Origin: an uncultured Lachnospiraceae bacterium
GTDB taxonomy: Bacteria > Bacillota > Clostridia > Lachnospirales > Lachnospiraceae
Length of the DNA stretch: 64,000 bases
NCBI GenBank assembly: GCA_900548905.1
Contig: URMK01000005.1
Location: forward strand, 1 to 64,000
Reading direction: 5' to 3'
Below the pieces are notes generated by a model. It did no database searches, was not told the origin of the DNA, and worked only from the letters and a program-made list of their open reading frames with translations. The position numbers were made by a program, and so were the translations under genes. Positions 1-7,013 of the stretch are shown one piece after another; position 1 is the first letter of the stretch, and every line of letters begins with the position of its first letter.

Positions 1-67
1 GGAACCTTGCAGCACCGCCGCCCCAGGGAAATGCAGGGGAGGGGGATGCCGCAGGACACAAAGGGCC

Positions 68-100
68 GTCTGAACTGTTACGATCCGGCGTTACTGTTCC
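68..100. repeat. Dispersed palindrome half-sites
   Basis: Positions 68-81 read GTCTGAACTGTTAC, one mismatch from the 14-base consensus GTCTGAACCGTTAC seen elsewhere in the window. A looser copy, GTTACTGTTCC, follows at 90-100. No gene is seen between 1 and 132, so this lies in intergenic DNA at the window edge. Confidence 0.5.
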
Positions 101-132
101 CGCCCTCCTGCACCGCTGTCCGGACAGCAGCT

Positions 133-630
133 TCATTGCTCCCAGCCTCCGTCCAGCTTCAGCCGGCACAGGATGCCGCCCGAGCCGTCCGGCCGGAAAA
201 TAACCTCCACATACCCGGCACCTTCCGCCGCACATATCCGGATATGATTATCCTCCAGCACGGCCGCATCCGTAACCAGACTTGTCAGCAGCTGCAGGGC
301 GGCCTCTCCCAATTCCGTCCCGGAAGCGTTGAACAGCTTGATTTCCATTACCTTATTTTCTTCCCATCCGTAAATTTCCAGGATCCCGCTTTCATCTGCG
401 ATCCAGTTTTGTTCTTCCGTTCCCTTTTCCGCCCGGAGTTCACCGCCGGAAAGCACGGATCCATCCTCGTCCTGAAGAGTTACCCTAATCCGGGCCTGGA
501 TGGTATCCCCGTCTTGCACGGAATCCGTTGTTTCCGTGGATTGCTTTGCCTGCCGTCCTTCCCCGCAGGCCGCCAGTATACAAACAGCGGCCAGAAGCAA
601 AACGGCGGCGCAAACTGCTTTTCTGTCCAT
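133..630 (-). CDS. Small lipoprotein, unknown function
   Basis: This 165-residue protein has a lipoprotein signal peptide: a basic start (MDRK), a hydrophobic stretch and a lipobox ending LAAC. The mature part begins polar and then looks like a small beta-rich domain (QARIRVTLQDEDGSVLSGG), possibly a carboxypeptidase-regulatory-like or SpaA-type fold; this is inference. I chose the ATG at 630 because GGAGG lies 9 bases upstream; a longer in-frame start at 675 has no such site and would bury the signal peptide. It sits 130 bp downstream of an ABC exporter on the same strand, beyond a terminator, so it may be separately transcribed. Its family is not recognised. Confidence 0.7.
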   Translation of the reverse strand: MDRKAVCAAVLLLAAVCILAACGEGRQAKQSTETTDSVQDGDTIQARIRVTLQDEDGSVLSGGELRAEKGTEEQNWIADESGILEIYGWEENKVMEIKLFNASGTELGEAALQLLTSLVTDAAVLEDNHIRICAAEGAGYVEVIFRPDGSGGILCRLKLDGGWEQ

Positions 631-744
631 ACATATCCTCCATTCCCTAACATGGCCTGCTGCCTGGTGCCCCATCCGTTTGGCAGCGATAGTGACAGCA
701 CCGGCTTCTTAGGATGATACTAACAGCTGTACTATAAAAGCAGT

Positions 745-770
745 TAAAAAAAGCCGGGTTCATACCCAGC
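745..770 (-). terminator. Terminator of ABC exporter operon
   Basis: On the minus strand a hairpin (AGCTGGGT, loop, ACCCGGCT) is followed by seven T residues (plus-strand A run 746-752). The hairpin contains the stop codon of the permease gene. Confidence 0.8.
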
Positions 771-1512
771 TTTTTCTCCGGTAGAGAAAGGCGCCCGCCC
801 CGGTGCACACCACCAGGATCCCGGTCAGAAGGATAAGGCTGCTTCGGTATTCCTCCGGCGGCGCTCCCCGGAAGGTTCCCTGCAGCAGCTCCACCACATA
901 GGTCAGCGGAAGCCACCGGGAAATGTACCTCACCGTATCCGGGAACATTTCCTTCGGCAGCGTGGCCCCGGACAGGAAGATCATGACAAAATAGGAAAGA
1001 TAGCACAGCAGGTTACTGATTTTCATATCTCTGGCCGCTGCGGTAAAAAAGAAGCCAAGGGAAAAAATGGCGCCGGCAGATAAAAGGAGGGAGGCGAATA
1101 TTACCGGAAAACTTCCCTCTGTCTGTATCCGATACAAAAGCTTCCCCGCCCCGAACAGCAGCCCGAAGCCTGCCAGGGTCATCAGCAGGTTCACCAGCAC
1201 CTGGGCGGCTATAACCATCCCCTTTCCTGCCGGCGAAGCGTCAAACCGTTTATAAATCCGGTTTTCCTTATAGCCAGCCAGGGTCAGCGGAAAAGCCATC
1301 AGCCCCGTCACTCCGATGATCATGGCGGAATAGGCCGGTACGGAAACATCTATTGTGCCCCTTCCGCCGAAATAAGGCGACGGTTCATTCCCATAGATGC
1401 TCCCGTAAAGTAACAGCATCAGAAGGGGGAATACAAAAGTAAAAAAGAAGCCGTAAAAATCACGGATAAACAGCAGGGCTTCCATGCGTAACAGAGCCAT
1501 GAATTTTTTCAT
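760..1512 (-). CDS. ABC-2 type exporter permease
   Basis: A 250-residue integral membrane protein with about six hydrophobic segments, starting MKKFMALLRMEALL and ending in a short basic tail (YRRKSWV). The arrangement fits the ABC-2/DrrB permease family: a cytoplasmic N-terminus, a first membrane segment near residue 20, an outside loop (GNEPSPYFGGRGTIDV), then a five-helix bundle with the motif FLSGATLPKEMFPDTVRYISRWLPLT typical of the region before the last helix. The start at 1512 overlaps the ATPase stop by ATGA, so the two are translationally coupled. It should form the membrane half of an exporter for a drug, lipid or peptide; the substrate cannot be read. Confidence 0.85.
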   Translation of the reverse strand: MKKFMALLRMEALLFIRDFYGFFFTFVFPLLMLLLYGSIYGNEPSPYFGGRGTIDVSVPAYSAMIIGVTGLMAFPLTLAGYKENRIYKRFDASPAGKGMVIAAQVLVNLLMTLAGFGLLFGAGKLLYRIQTEGSFPVIFASLLLSAGAIFSLGFFFTAAARDMKISNLLCYLSYFVMIFLSGATLPKEMFPDTVRYISRWLPLTYVVELLQGTFRGAPPEEYRSSLILLTGILVVCTGAGAFLYRRKSWV

Positions 1513-2285
1513 AAGATCCCCTCCATTGTCAATACATTGGTTTTTGGAGAAAGTAGCAGGTAAATATCCTCCAGGGACAACTGTGCGCTCCACTTTTCTT
1601 CTCCGATTATCTGTCTTGCATATCGCCGGAATTCCTCTTTTGTCCCCAGGAACACACAGCGGCCCTCCGTCATAACCAGCAGCCTGTCCGCCAGCGCTTC
1701 TATTTCGTCCATATAATGGGAAACAAGGAGGATGCCGGTCCCCGCCCTCTTTATCCGTAAAAGGCTTTCCCACAGCCCCCTGCGGATTTCCGGATCCAGT
1801 CCCGTTGTAAGCTCATCCAGAATCAGAAGTTCCGGCCTTGGCAGCAGGGCCAGCAATATGGAAAGGCGCTGCTTTTCCCCGCCTGACAGCTTATTTACCA
1901 TGCGCCCCGCCTTTTCTTCCAGGCCAAGCTGCCGTAATAAAAGCTTCCAGTCCGCAGGATTTTCATAAAACGCGGCAAAAAGGGCACACAGCTCTTTTAC
2001 CTTGATTTTTTCCGGGTATGCCGCCTCCTGGAGCTGGATGCCCATTTTCTTATAAATCTCCCGCCTGTCTTTGCAGGGATGGTACCCGAAAACTTCAATA
2101 TTCCCCTCTGATGGTCTCCGCAGCCCCTCCAGGCATTCGATAAGCGATGTTTTTCCGGAGCCGTTCGGCCCTATCACTCCCAGGATTTCCCCTTTATGCA
2201 TGGAAAAGGATACGTCATCCACCGCACATATCTTACCGTAATACAGCTTCAGGTGTTCTGCCTTTATCATTATTTTTTCTTTCAT
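1509..2285 (-). CDS. ABC exporter ATP-binding protein
   Basis: A 258-residue ATPase of the DrrA/CcmA type. Walker A is GPNGSGKTS near residue 39-47, the signature is LSGGEKQR, Walker B is LLILDELTTGLDP (Leu where Pro is usual after DE), and the H-loop is VSHYMDE. The ATG at 2285 follows a strong GGAGG site. It couples by ATGA overlap to the permease downstream. The promoter region is shared with a divergent LytTR regulator and DUF3021 membrane protein, a layout that suggests this exporter is a target of that regulator. Confidence 0.9.
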   Translation of the reverse strand: MKEKIMIKAEHLKLYYGKICAVDDVSFSMHKGEILGVIGPNGSGKTSLIECLEGLRRPSEGNIEVFGYHPCKDRREIYKKMGIQLQEAAYPEKIKVKELCALFAAFYENPADWKLLLRQLGLEEKAGRMVNKLSGGEKQRLSILLALLPRPELLILDELTTGLDPEIRRGLWESLLRIKRAGTGILLVSHYMDEIEALADRLLVMTEGRCVFLGTKEEFRRYARQIIGEEKWSAQLSLEDIYLLLSPKTNVLTMEGIL

Positions 2286-2323
2286 GCGATCCTCCTTTCC
2301 GTGACTGTTTTCTATGCCTCTTT

Positions 2324-2335
2324 GTAACGGTTCCG
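2324..2335. repeat. Dispersed palindrome half-site
   Basis: GTAACGGTTCCG, the reverse complement of CGGAACCGTTAC, matching the outer half of the palindrome family found at other gene ends in this window. It lies in the divergent intergenic region ahead of the ABC ATPase gene. Confidence 0.4.
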
Positions 2336-2401
2336 TCCCTCCCCTGTTATCCCTTTTCTCTTTTATCATAAAAGAAGCCATCCCGGGATACAACCGCTGT
2401 G

Positions 2402-2455
2402 GGGCAAGATGCTTCTTTTCCGGGATAAGCTGCACGTGTGGGGGATAAAATGCAC
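2402..2455 (+). promoter_or_regulatory. Three phased LytTR-type direct repeats
   Basis: Three similar 14-base units begin exactly 20 bp apart at 2402 (GGGCAAGATGCTTC), 2422 (GGGATAAGCTGCAC) and 2442 (GGGATAAAATGCAC). Direct repeats on one helix face just upstream of a promoter are the usual binding site of LytTR regulators, and a LytTR gene begins 107 bp downstream. A weaker GGGATA lies at 2385. The last unit reaches the -35 position of the promoter. Confidence 0.7.
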
Positions 2456-2482
2456 TTCACTTTTCATATTTTATGCTATAAT
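2454..2482 (+). promoter_or_regulatory. Extended -10 promoter of LytTR/DUF3021 pair
   Basis: A perfect TATAAT at 2477-2482 preceded by TGC (extended -10). The -35 region (ACTTCA at 2454-2459, 17-bp spacing) is poor, as expected for a promoter needing an activator bound at the repeats directly upstream. Confidence 0.65.
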
Positions 2483-2561
2483 AGTTACAGTTCAGCCTGC
2501 CCATGGACACAGACGGCAGACTGGTCCGTAACCACAGAACACATCCACAGGAGGTACACGA

Positions 2562-3005
2562 ATGCACGTGGAAATCCAGATCGAACCGGGCTGCAAGGAG
2601 CCTTATGCGGTTCTGCACATTGCCGGACTGACCCCCTCTCTGCAGGCTGCAGTGGCTCTCATGGAAAAAGAAGGCGAAGAAACCATTTTTTCCGCCCAGC
2701 GGGATGGGAAAACCTATATCCTGGAACCGGATACCATAGAAATCATCCGTACCGAGGGCCGGGAGCTGGTCCTTTACGACCGGCAGAAAAAGCGGTTTCT
2801 TCTCAGCAAGCCATTATATGAGCTGGAAAAGCTTCTGGGAAACAGCTTTGTCAGAATTTCCAAATCCGCTCTTGTCAATATCAGGCGGATCAGCCATGTG
2901 GAAGCCTCCTTTAACGGCACGATGGAGCTGGTGATGAAAAACGGGGTGGAAGAAGTGATAACCAGGAGCTATCGGCAGCAATTCAAACAACGTCTGGGGG
3001 TGTGA
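2562..3005 (+). CDS. LytTR-family transcription regulator
   Basis: A 147-residue single-module regulator. Residues about 50-145 form a LytTR DNA-binding domain, with the diagnostic stretch LLGNSFVRISKSALVNIRRI followed by a beta strand and the ending ITRSYRQQFKQRL. There is no receiver domain, so it is not a classical two-component regulator. The ATG at 2562 has an AGGAGG site. Its stop overlaps the leader of the DUF3021 gene by a few bases. Stand-alone LytTR genes paired with a small membrane protein resemble the LytTR regulatory systems (HdrRM, BrsRM) of Streptococcus mutans, where the membrane protein inhibits the regulator; that role is inferred here. Confidence 0.9.
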   Translation: MHVEIQIEPGCKEPYAVLHIAGLTPSLQAAVALMEKEGEETIFSAQRDGKTYILEPDTIEIIRTEGRELVLYDRQKKRFLLSKPLYELEKLLGNSFVRISKSALVNIRRISHVEASFNGTMELVMKNGVEEVITRSYRQQFKQRLGV

Positions 3006-3007
3006 TA

Positions 3008-3460
3008 ATGAAGAAAAAAACAGTTATTAAATTATTGAAATATCTGTATTGGGGTATTTCCTGGGGCTGCACGTTCTTCGTGCTCACCTGTCTCATCGGC
3101 TATTTCCTGGGCGGGCGTGCTTATCTGGATCCGATTGTGGATCAGTTTCCCAGACATGCCGCTGGATCCGTTCTCGTAGGAATTGCCTGCGGAAGCACAA
3201 GTATCGTATATACGCTGGAAAAGCTCTCCCACAGCCTGCAGATCATTATTCATTTCACGGTAGGAATGGGAATCTATTTTCTGACCGCCTTTTATCTGGA
3301 ATGGATTCCCGGACAGCTGAGCTGGAACCTGGTATCCTTTGTAGTCATCGGCATTCTGAGCTTTGTGGCAATATGGACGGCTTTTTATCTTTATAACAAA
3401 AACGAGGCAAAAAAGTGGAATCAGCGGTTAAAAGAAATGGAGCGGGAAGAGAAAGGCTGA
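3008..3460 (+). CDS. DUF3021-type four-helix membrane protein
   Basis: A 150-residue protein with four hydrophobic segments (about residues 13-35, 50-65, 80-97 and 105-130) and a basic cytoplasmic tail. Length, topology and position directly after a LytTR gene match DUF3021. I prefer the ATG at 3008 because a GGGGG site ends seven bases before it; the GTG at 3002 is too close. Its likely role is as membrane partner or inhibitor of the LytTR regulator, by analogy with known LytTR regulatory systems. Confidence 0.8.
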   Translation: MKKKTVIKLLKYLYWGISWGCTFFVLTCLIGYFLGGRAYLDPIVDQFPRHAAGSVLVGIACGSTSIVYTLEKLSHSLQIIIHFTVGMGIYFLTAFYLEWIPGQLSWNLVSFVVIGILSFVAIWTAFYLYNKNEAKKWNQRLKEMEREEKG

Positions 3461-3532
3461 ATATCCTTCCTCCTGTGAGTGAGCGTCTGCAGACGGAACA
3501 GAAAGGAAAAAACATGCCATATCATTTAGAAA

Positions 3533-3589
3533 AAAAGGTACGGGACAATCCGTTCCGTCAGCATAAGCTGCGTTTTCCCGGATTGTCCC
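3533..3589 (-). terminator. Terminator of the rRNA methyltransferase gene
   Basis: An 11-bp perfect inverted repeat, GGGACAATCCG (3542-3552) and CGGATTGTCCC (3579-3589), with a smaller inner hairpin. Reading on the minus strand it is followed by GTACC and a T run (plus A run 3532-3538). It lies between two convergent genes. Confidence 0.7.
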
Positions 3590-3624
3590 ATGCATAAATA
3601 AGCTATGTTGCGTTTTTCCAGGGA

Positions 3625-5025
3625 CTACTGCTTCCAGTTCTTCCGAAGCCCCTTGGGATAGTGGTTTTTCATCATTCCGCCGGCCAGCTTGCCCCAGCCG
3701 ATGCTGTAGCCGTCCGCCGTAATCAGATACCAGCCCTTTTCGCCGTCGGAAGGAAAAGTTTCCCCGTTGATCCAGGCGCGGGCCGGCCCGTAATCCCTGC
3801 CTTCTTCCCCGGAAAGCAGTTCCGCACACAGACAGGATTCCTGCGGCTTCAGCGCCAGCGCCAGCGCATGGGATGGCTCAAACCGGTTCTTTTTCAACGT
3901 TCCCAGATGCAGGCCCGGGCGCAGCACCTTTACCCCCTGCAGGGACGGCATTCCAACAGGCAGCAAATAGAGCTGATCCCCAAAGACAACATATGTACCG
4001 CCCTGCCAGTCCTTTAAAAACTGTGCCGCAAATGCAGGAAATTCTCCGCAGTCTTTTTCCGGTATCCCCCGGTTTCCGTCTTTTCGGACAGGGAAAGCGG
4101 AAACGTCCGTAAGCAGCCCCTCTTTTCTGAGGACAGCCAGGAAATGGCCTTCTCCCTTCAGCTTATGGGGCCACAGCCTCATAGTTCCTTCTATTCCAGA
4201 CGCAGGCTCCGGGATCCAGTCCGGCCGTCCATAGGAAAAGCCCTCCGGCACCGCCGCAGGCGTCTCCACGGAAAAAGACGGGCAGCGTTTCAGGAATCGG
4301 CTGATCGTCCCTTCATTTTCCTGCGGGGCAAAGGTACAGGTGGAATACACCAGCAGCCCCCCGCTGCGCAGCATCTGCCCGGCGCTGTCCAGGATGGTAT
4401 CCTGCCTTGCGGCGCACATTTCCACGTTCTCAGGGCTCCATTCCTCACAGGCTTCTTCATTTTTCCGGAACATCCCTTCTCCTGAGCAGGGCGCATCCAC
4501 CAAAATTTTATCGAAGAAACCGGCAAACCGCTCCGCCAGCCTTTCCGGCGTCTCATTGGTCACCACCGCATTCCGGATTCCCATACGTTCTATATTTTCC
4601 GACAGGATTTTGGCCCTGGCGGGATGAATTTCATTGCAGACGAGAATCCCCTGTCCTTTCATAGCCGCCGCCAGCTGGGTGCTTTTCCCTCCCGGGGCGG
4701 CACATAGATCCATAATCCTCTCTCCCGGCCGTGCACCGGCCAGTTCCGCCGGGGCCATGGCGCTGGGCTCCTGAATATAATAGACCCCCGCCTCATGGAA
4801 AGGATGCTTCCCCGGCTGTTGTGCCGCCTCATAATAAAAACCGGTTTTCGTCCACGGAACCGGGGTCAGCGCAAAAGGCGCCCTCTCCCGGAAATCCTGT
4901 ACATCCGCCTTAAGGGTATTCACCCGCAGTCCCTGATACCTGCTTTCCTTCAGAGCTTCCTCAAAAGCTCCGTATTCTCCTCCGAGCATTTCCTGCATTC
5001 GTATTATAAACTTCTCCGGAAGCAT
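3625..5025 (-). CDS. RsmF/NSUN-type rRNA cytosine-5 methyltransferase
   Basis: A 466-residue enzyme expected to methylate cytosine-5 of 16S rRNA using SAM. The SAM-binding motif DLCAAPGGKS lies at about 106-115. The two cysteines of the RNA m5C fold are present: PCSGEGMF (Cys near 180) and STCTFAPQENE (Cys near 230). The C-terminal third looks like the PUA-like RNA-binding extension of the RsmF/YebU group. The SEGMF-type motif with Met-Phe distinguishes this group from RsmB. A promoter candidate upstream overlaps a dispersed palindrome. Confidence 0.9.
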   Translation of the reverse strand: MLPEKFIIRMQEMLGGEYGAFEEALKESRYQGLRVNTLKADVQDFRERAPFALTPVPWTKTGFYYEAAQQPGKHPFHEAGVYYIQEPSAMAPAELAGARPGERIMDLCAAPGGKSTQLAAAMKGQGILVCNEIHPARAKILSENIERMGIRNAVVTNETPERLAERFAGFFDKILVDAPCSGEGMFRKNEEACEEWSPENVEMCAARQDTILDSAGQMLRSGGLLVYSTCTFAPQENEGTISRFLKRCPSFSVETPAAVPEGFSYGRPDWIPEPASGIEGTMRLWPHKLKGEGHFLAVLRKEGLLTDVSAFPVRKDGNRGIPEKDCGEFPAFAAQFLKDWQGGTYVVFGDQLYLLPVGMPSLQGVKVLRPGLHLGTLKKNRFEPSHALALALKPQESCLCAELLSGEEGRDYGPARAWINGETFPSDGEKGWYLITADGYSIGWGKLAGGMMKNHYPKGLRKNWKQ

Positions 5026-5083
5026 CGTTTCGTCCCTTTCCTTCGTATATTTTCCTGAGCGGTTACTCTAATAGAACTTTACC

Positions 5084-5115
5084 GTAACGGTTCAAACCTG
5101 TCTGAACCGTTATAC
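5084..5115. repeat. Dispersed palindrome, full copy
   Basis: TAACGGTTCA (5085-5094) and TGAACCGTTA (5103-5112) form a perfect 10-bp inverted repeat around AACCTGTC. On the minus strand the arm reads GTATAACGGTTCAGAC. It lies between the methyltransferase and the CPBP-like gene; a weaker half-site (GGACCGTTAC) lies at 5201-5210. Confidence 0.75.
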
Positions 5116-5136
5116 TTTATCAGATTTTCTATACAA
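5109..5136 (-). promoter_or_regulatory. Candidate promoter of rRNA methyltransferase gene
   Basis: Minus-strand TTGTAT (5131-5136) and TATAAC (5109-5114) with 16-bp spacing. The -10 lies inside the dispersed palindrome, so the repeat may affect transcription here. Confidence 0.4.
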
Positions 5137-5214
5137 ATTCCAGTGGAAATCCATACTTTTTCTCAGGCTGCGCCAAATATGCACAAGTGCAGGCACGCCG
5201 GGACCGTTACCGTA

Positions 5215-5886
5215 TTACAGCACAAACAGAAGGAACAATAAACAATAGGTCCCTTTCAGATTCCGGTTCAGCAATAAATACAGGGAACCGAACAGAAGCC
5301 CTACCACCACCCCTTCCAGCCCTATGAGGATACTCCCTTTGGTAAAAGCATGGGCAAGCCCCCAGGTCAGCCCCAGGATAATGCCGCCGTAAGGAATTTT
5401 TTTATTCTTAAACCAGGTTTCAAAGGCAATCTGGGCAAATACCAGGATCAAAGTAAAAAGTACGGCTTCAAATAAGTAATATATGTACTGGAAAATAAAC
5501 ATAAGCGTTCCGTGGCTTTTCCATTCCAGATATACTTTAAAGCCTCCCCAGCTTATAATGGAGGTAATGATTTTACAGGCGCCGCCGGCTGCCACCAGTC
5601 CCCATTGCCACAGTTTTACCGAACGGAGGGTGTCGCCGGATTCCGGGCTTAACAGCTTCAGCCCGTATTTTTTATCCGCCGTACGCAGCAGATATGCCGC
5701 TGCCAGCCCCCAGAGAGTACAGGTTATACTCCAGTGCAGCACCGACTGCCAGGTATTCCATTGCTCCATAGGTGCGCCATACAGCATAGGCTCCAGCCAG
5801 AAGGCCAGCAGCACCTCCAGTCCAAGTCCCGCAAAAGCATCCAGTCCCAGATTCATTATGAGCCATCCTTTTTTTCTGTCAGTCAT
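5215..5886 (-). CDS. CPBP-like membrane protein
   Basis: A polytopic protein of 223 residues with about six hydrophobic segments. The stretch FAQIAFETWF, then GGIILGLTWGLAHAFTKGS near residue 165-185, resembles the CPBP (CAAX protease and bacteriocin-processing) glutamate and histidine motifs, although the usual EExxxR is degenerate, so it may be a non-catalytic relative. I favour the ATG at 5886 because AAGGAG is seven bases upstream; 5889 is also possible. It overlaps the end of the preceding membrane-protein gene, so it is third in an operon with a LytTR regulator and is a candidate target or immunity component. Confidence 0.6.
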   Translation of the reverse strand: MTDRKKGWLIMNLGLDAFAGLGLEVLLAFWLEPMLYGAPMEQWNTWQSVLHWSITCTLWGLAAAYLLRTADKKYGLKLLSPESGDTLRSVKLWQWGLVAAGGACKIITSIISWGGFKVYLEWKSHGTLMFIFQYIYYLFEAVLFTLILVFAQIAFETWFKNKKIPYGGIILGLTWGLAHAFTKGSILIGLEGVVVGLLFGSLYLLLNRNLKGTYCLLFLLFVL

Positions 5887-6319
5887 CATAATTCTCCTTC
5901 TTCTCCCTTCTTAATTCCTCCAGAATTTCATTCGCTTTTTTAATTTCCTTAAACAGGTTCAGGTAATACCCGCCCGCCAGGATAATATATGGAATGGTAA
6001 AAGATAAAAACATATCCCGGTAAGCATGCCTTCCCAATATACCGAAACAGCTGTATACCCATAAGAAAAGCATAAGCGCCCCCAAAATCACCAGATACTG
6101 TCCGAGGATCACCAGTGTCAGAGGAAATCTCACCAGCCTGTAATACTGGGACAGCACAAAGGTGGCGCCCAGGGAAATCACAAACATCAGGATAAAATTC
6201 ATCTGATCGTTTCCCCATTTACCTTGTGTAACCGCTTCCAGGACAATTTTCCCGATGGATAACAGGGCATATACCTCACAAACAGTGGAAAAAAAGTTAC
6301 TCTTGTTTATTAATTTCAT
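5879..6319 (-). CDS. Four-helix membrane protein paired with LytTR
   Basis: A 146-residue protein with four predicted membrane segments (about 12-30, 42-58, 66-90, 100-120) and a charged C-terminal tail (KANEILEELRREKKENYDD) likely to be cytoplasmic. It resembles DUF3021-type proteins in size and topology but is divergent from the copy at 3008. Its ATG overlaps the LytTR stop by ATGA, so the two are coupled. Its likely role is membrane partner or inhibitor of the regulator; the exact family assignment is uncertain. Confidence 0.7.
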   Translation of the reverse strand: MKLINKSNFFSTVCEVYALLSIGKIVLEAVTQGKWGNDQMNFILMFVISLGATFVLSQYYRLVRFPLTLVILGQYLVILGALMLFLWVYSCFGILGRHAYRDMFLSFTIPYIILAGGYYLNLFKEIKKANEILEELRREKKENYDD

Positions 6320-6765
6320 TTCCGCATTCTCCTTTCATTGATGAATTGCAGGAAATCATTTTTATATGCCCGGTTCAACACCAGTTTTTCCCCATTGTCC
6401 AATAGCAGCTGCATGCGCATGTTTACATCCGCCGTCAGCTGGCGTACCTTGCAGACGTTCACTGCCGCTGATTTGCTGATACGCACAAAACCCGAAGACC
6501 CGAACCGTTGCGCTGCGGACTGGATGCTCAGTTCCACCTGATAGATTTCCTCCTTCAGGCAGGCAAAGCATTTCCGATCCACGGTTTCAAAATAATAGAT
6601 TTCCTCCGGAACCAGATAAACCTGTACTCCCTCCTGTTTTCCCAGAAGAGCATTCCCGCTTTCCGCACAAGCCAGGATCCTTCTGATTTCCTCGTTATAT
6701 TCCCGGTAATGGACATCCATATAATCTTCTTTAAGCCCGGGTTCCCGGAACTGATTGATTTTCAT
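6316..6765 (-). CDS. LytTR-family transcription regulator (second)
   Basis: A 149-residue regulator without receiver domain. The LytTR domain covers about residues 45-145, with FGSSGFVRISKSAAVNVCKVR and the ending VLNRAYKNDFLQFI. The N-terminal 45 residues are short and charged. The ATG at 6765 has an AAAGG site. It heads a three-gene overlapping operon (regulator, four-helix protein, CPBP-like protein). Two phased direct repeats lie just upstream of its promoter, pointing to autoregulation. Confidence 0.88.
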   Translation of the reverse strand: MKINQFREPGLKEDYMDVHYREYNEEIRRILACAESGNALLGKQEGVQVYLVPEEIYYFETVDRKCFACLKEEIYQVELSIQSAAQRFGSSGFVRISKSAAVNVCKVRQLTADVNMRMQLLLDNGEKLVLNRAYKNDFLQFINERRMRK

Positions 6766-6787
6766 ACTGTTTCTACCTTTACATCCC

Positions 6788-6817
6788 GTAACGGTTCCGT
6801 TAAGCCCGGACCGTTAC
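6788..6817. repeat. Dispersed palindrome, full copy
   Basis: GTAACGGTTCCG (6788-6799) pairs with CGGACCGTTAC (6807-6817) with one base missing in the second arm. It lies in the 5' leader of the LytTR operon between promoter and start codon. Confidence 0.7.
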
Positions 6818-6842
6818 TCTCTTTTCTGCCGGCTACTCTATG

Positions 6843-6870
6843 ATTATAACAGACCCTTCCATTCCTGCAA
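6843..6870 (-). promoter_or_regulatory. Promoter of second LytTR operon
   Basis: Minus-strand TTGCAG (6865-6870), 16-bp spacer and TATAAT (6843-6848), with TGT ahead of the -10. The LytTR-type repeats end seven bases upstream of the -35. Confidence 0.65.
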
Positions 6871-6876
6871 TACCGC

Positions 6877-6911
6877 AGTGCTCAAGCTGCAATTCAGAAT
6901 GCGCAAACTGC
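6877..6911 (-). promoter_or_regulatory. Pair of phased LytTR-type direct repeats
   Basis: On the minus strand GCAGTTTGCGCATT (6898-6911) and GCAGCTTGAGCACT (6877-6890) match at 11 of 14 positions and start 21 bp apart, placing them on one DNA face immediately upstream of the -35 of the regulator's own promoter. Confidence 0.65.
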
Positions 6912-7013
6912 AGCAGGAGCCCTGGCCATATACCAGGTTTTCCATCCTTTTACCGAAAAAAGGCCTGGAACCCTCTAAGGGCTCCACAGCCTTTTTTACT
7001 CATCTTCCGGCAT

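Noticed and set aside
1..132. End of another gene at the window start
   Set aside because: No frame with convincing composition or ribosome-binding site was seen; only palindrome half-sites are apparent.
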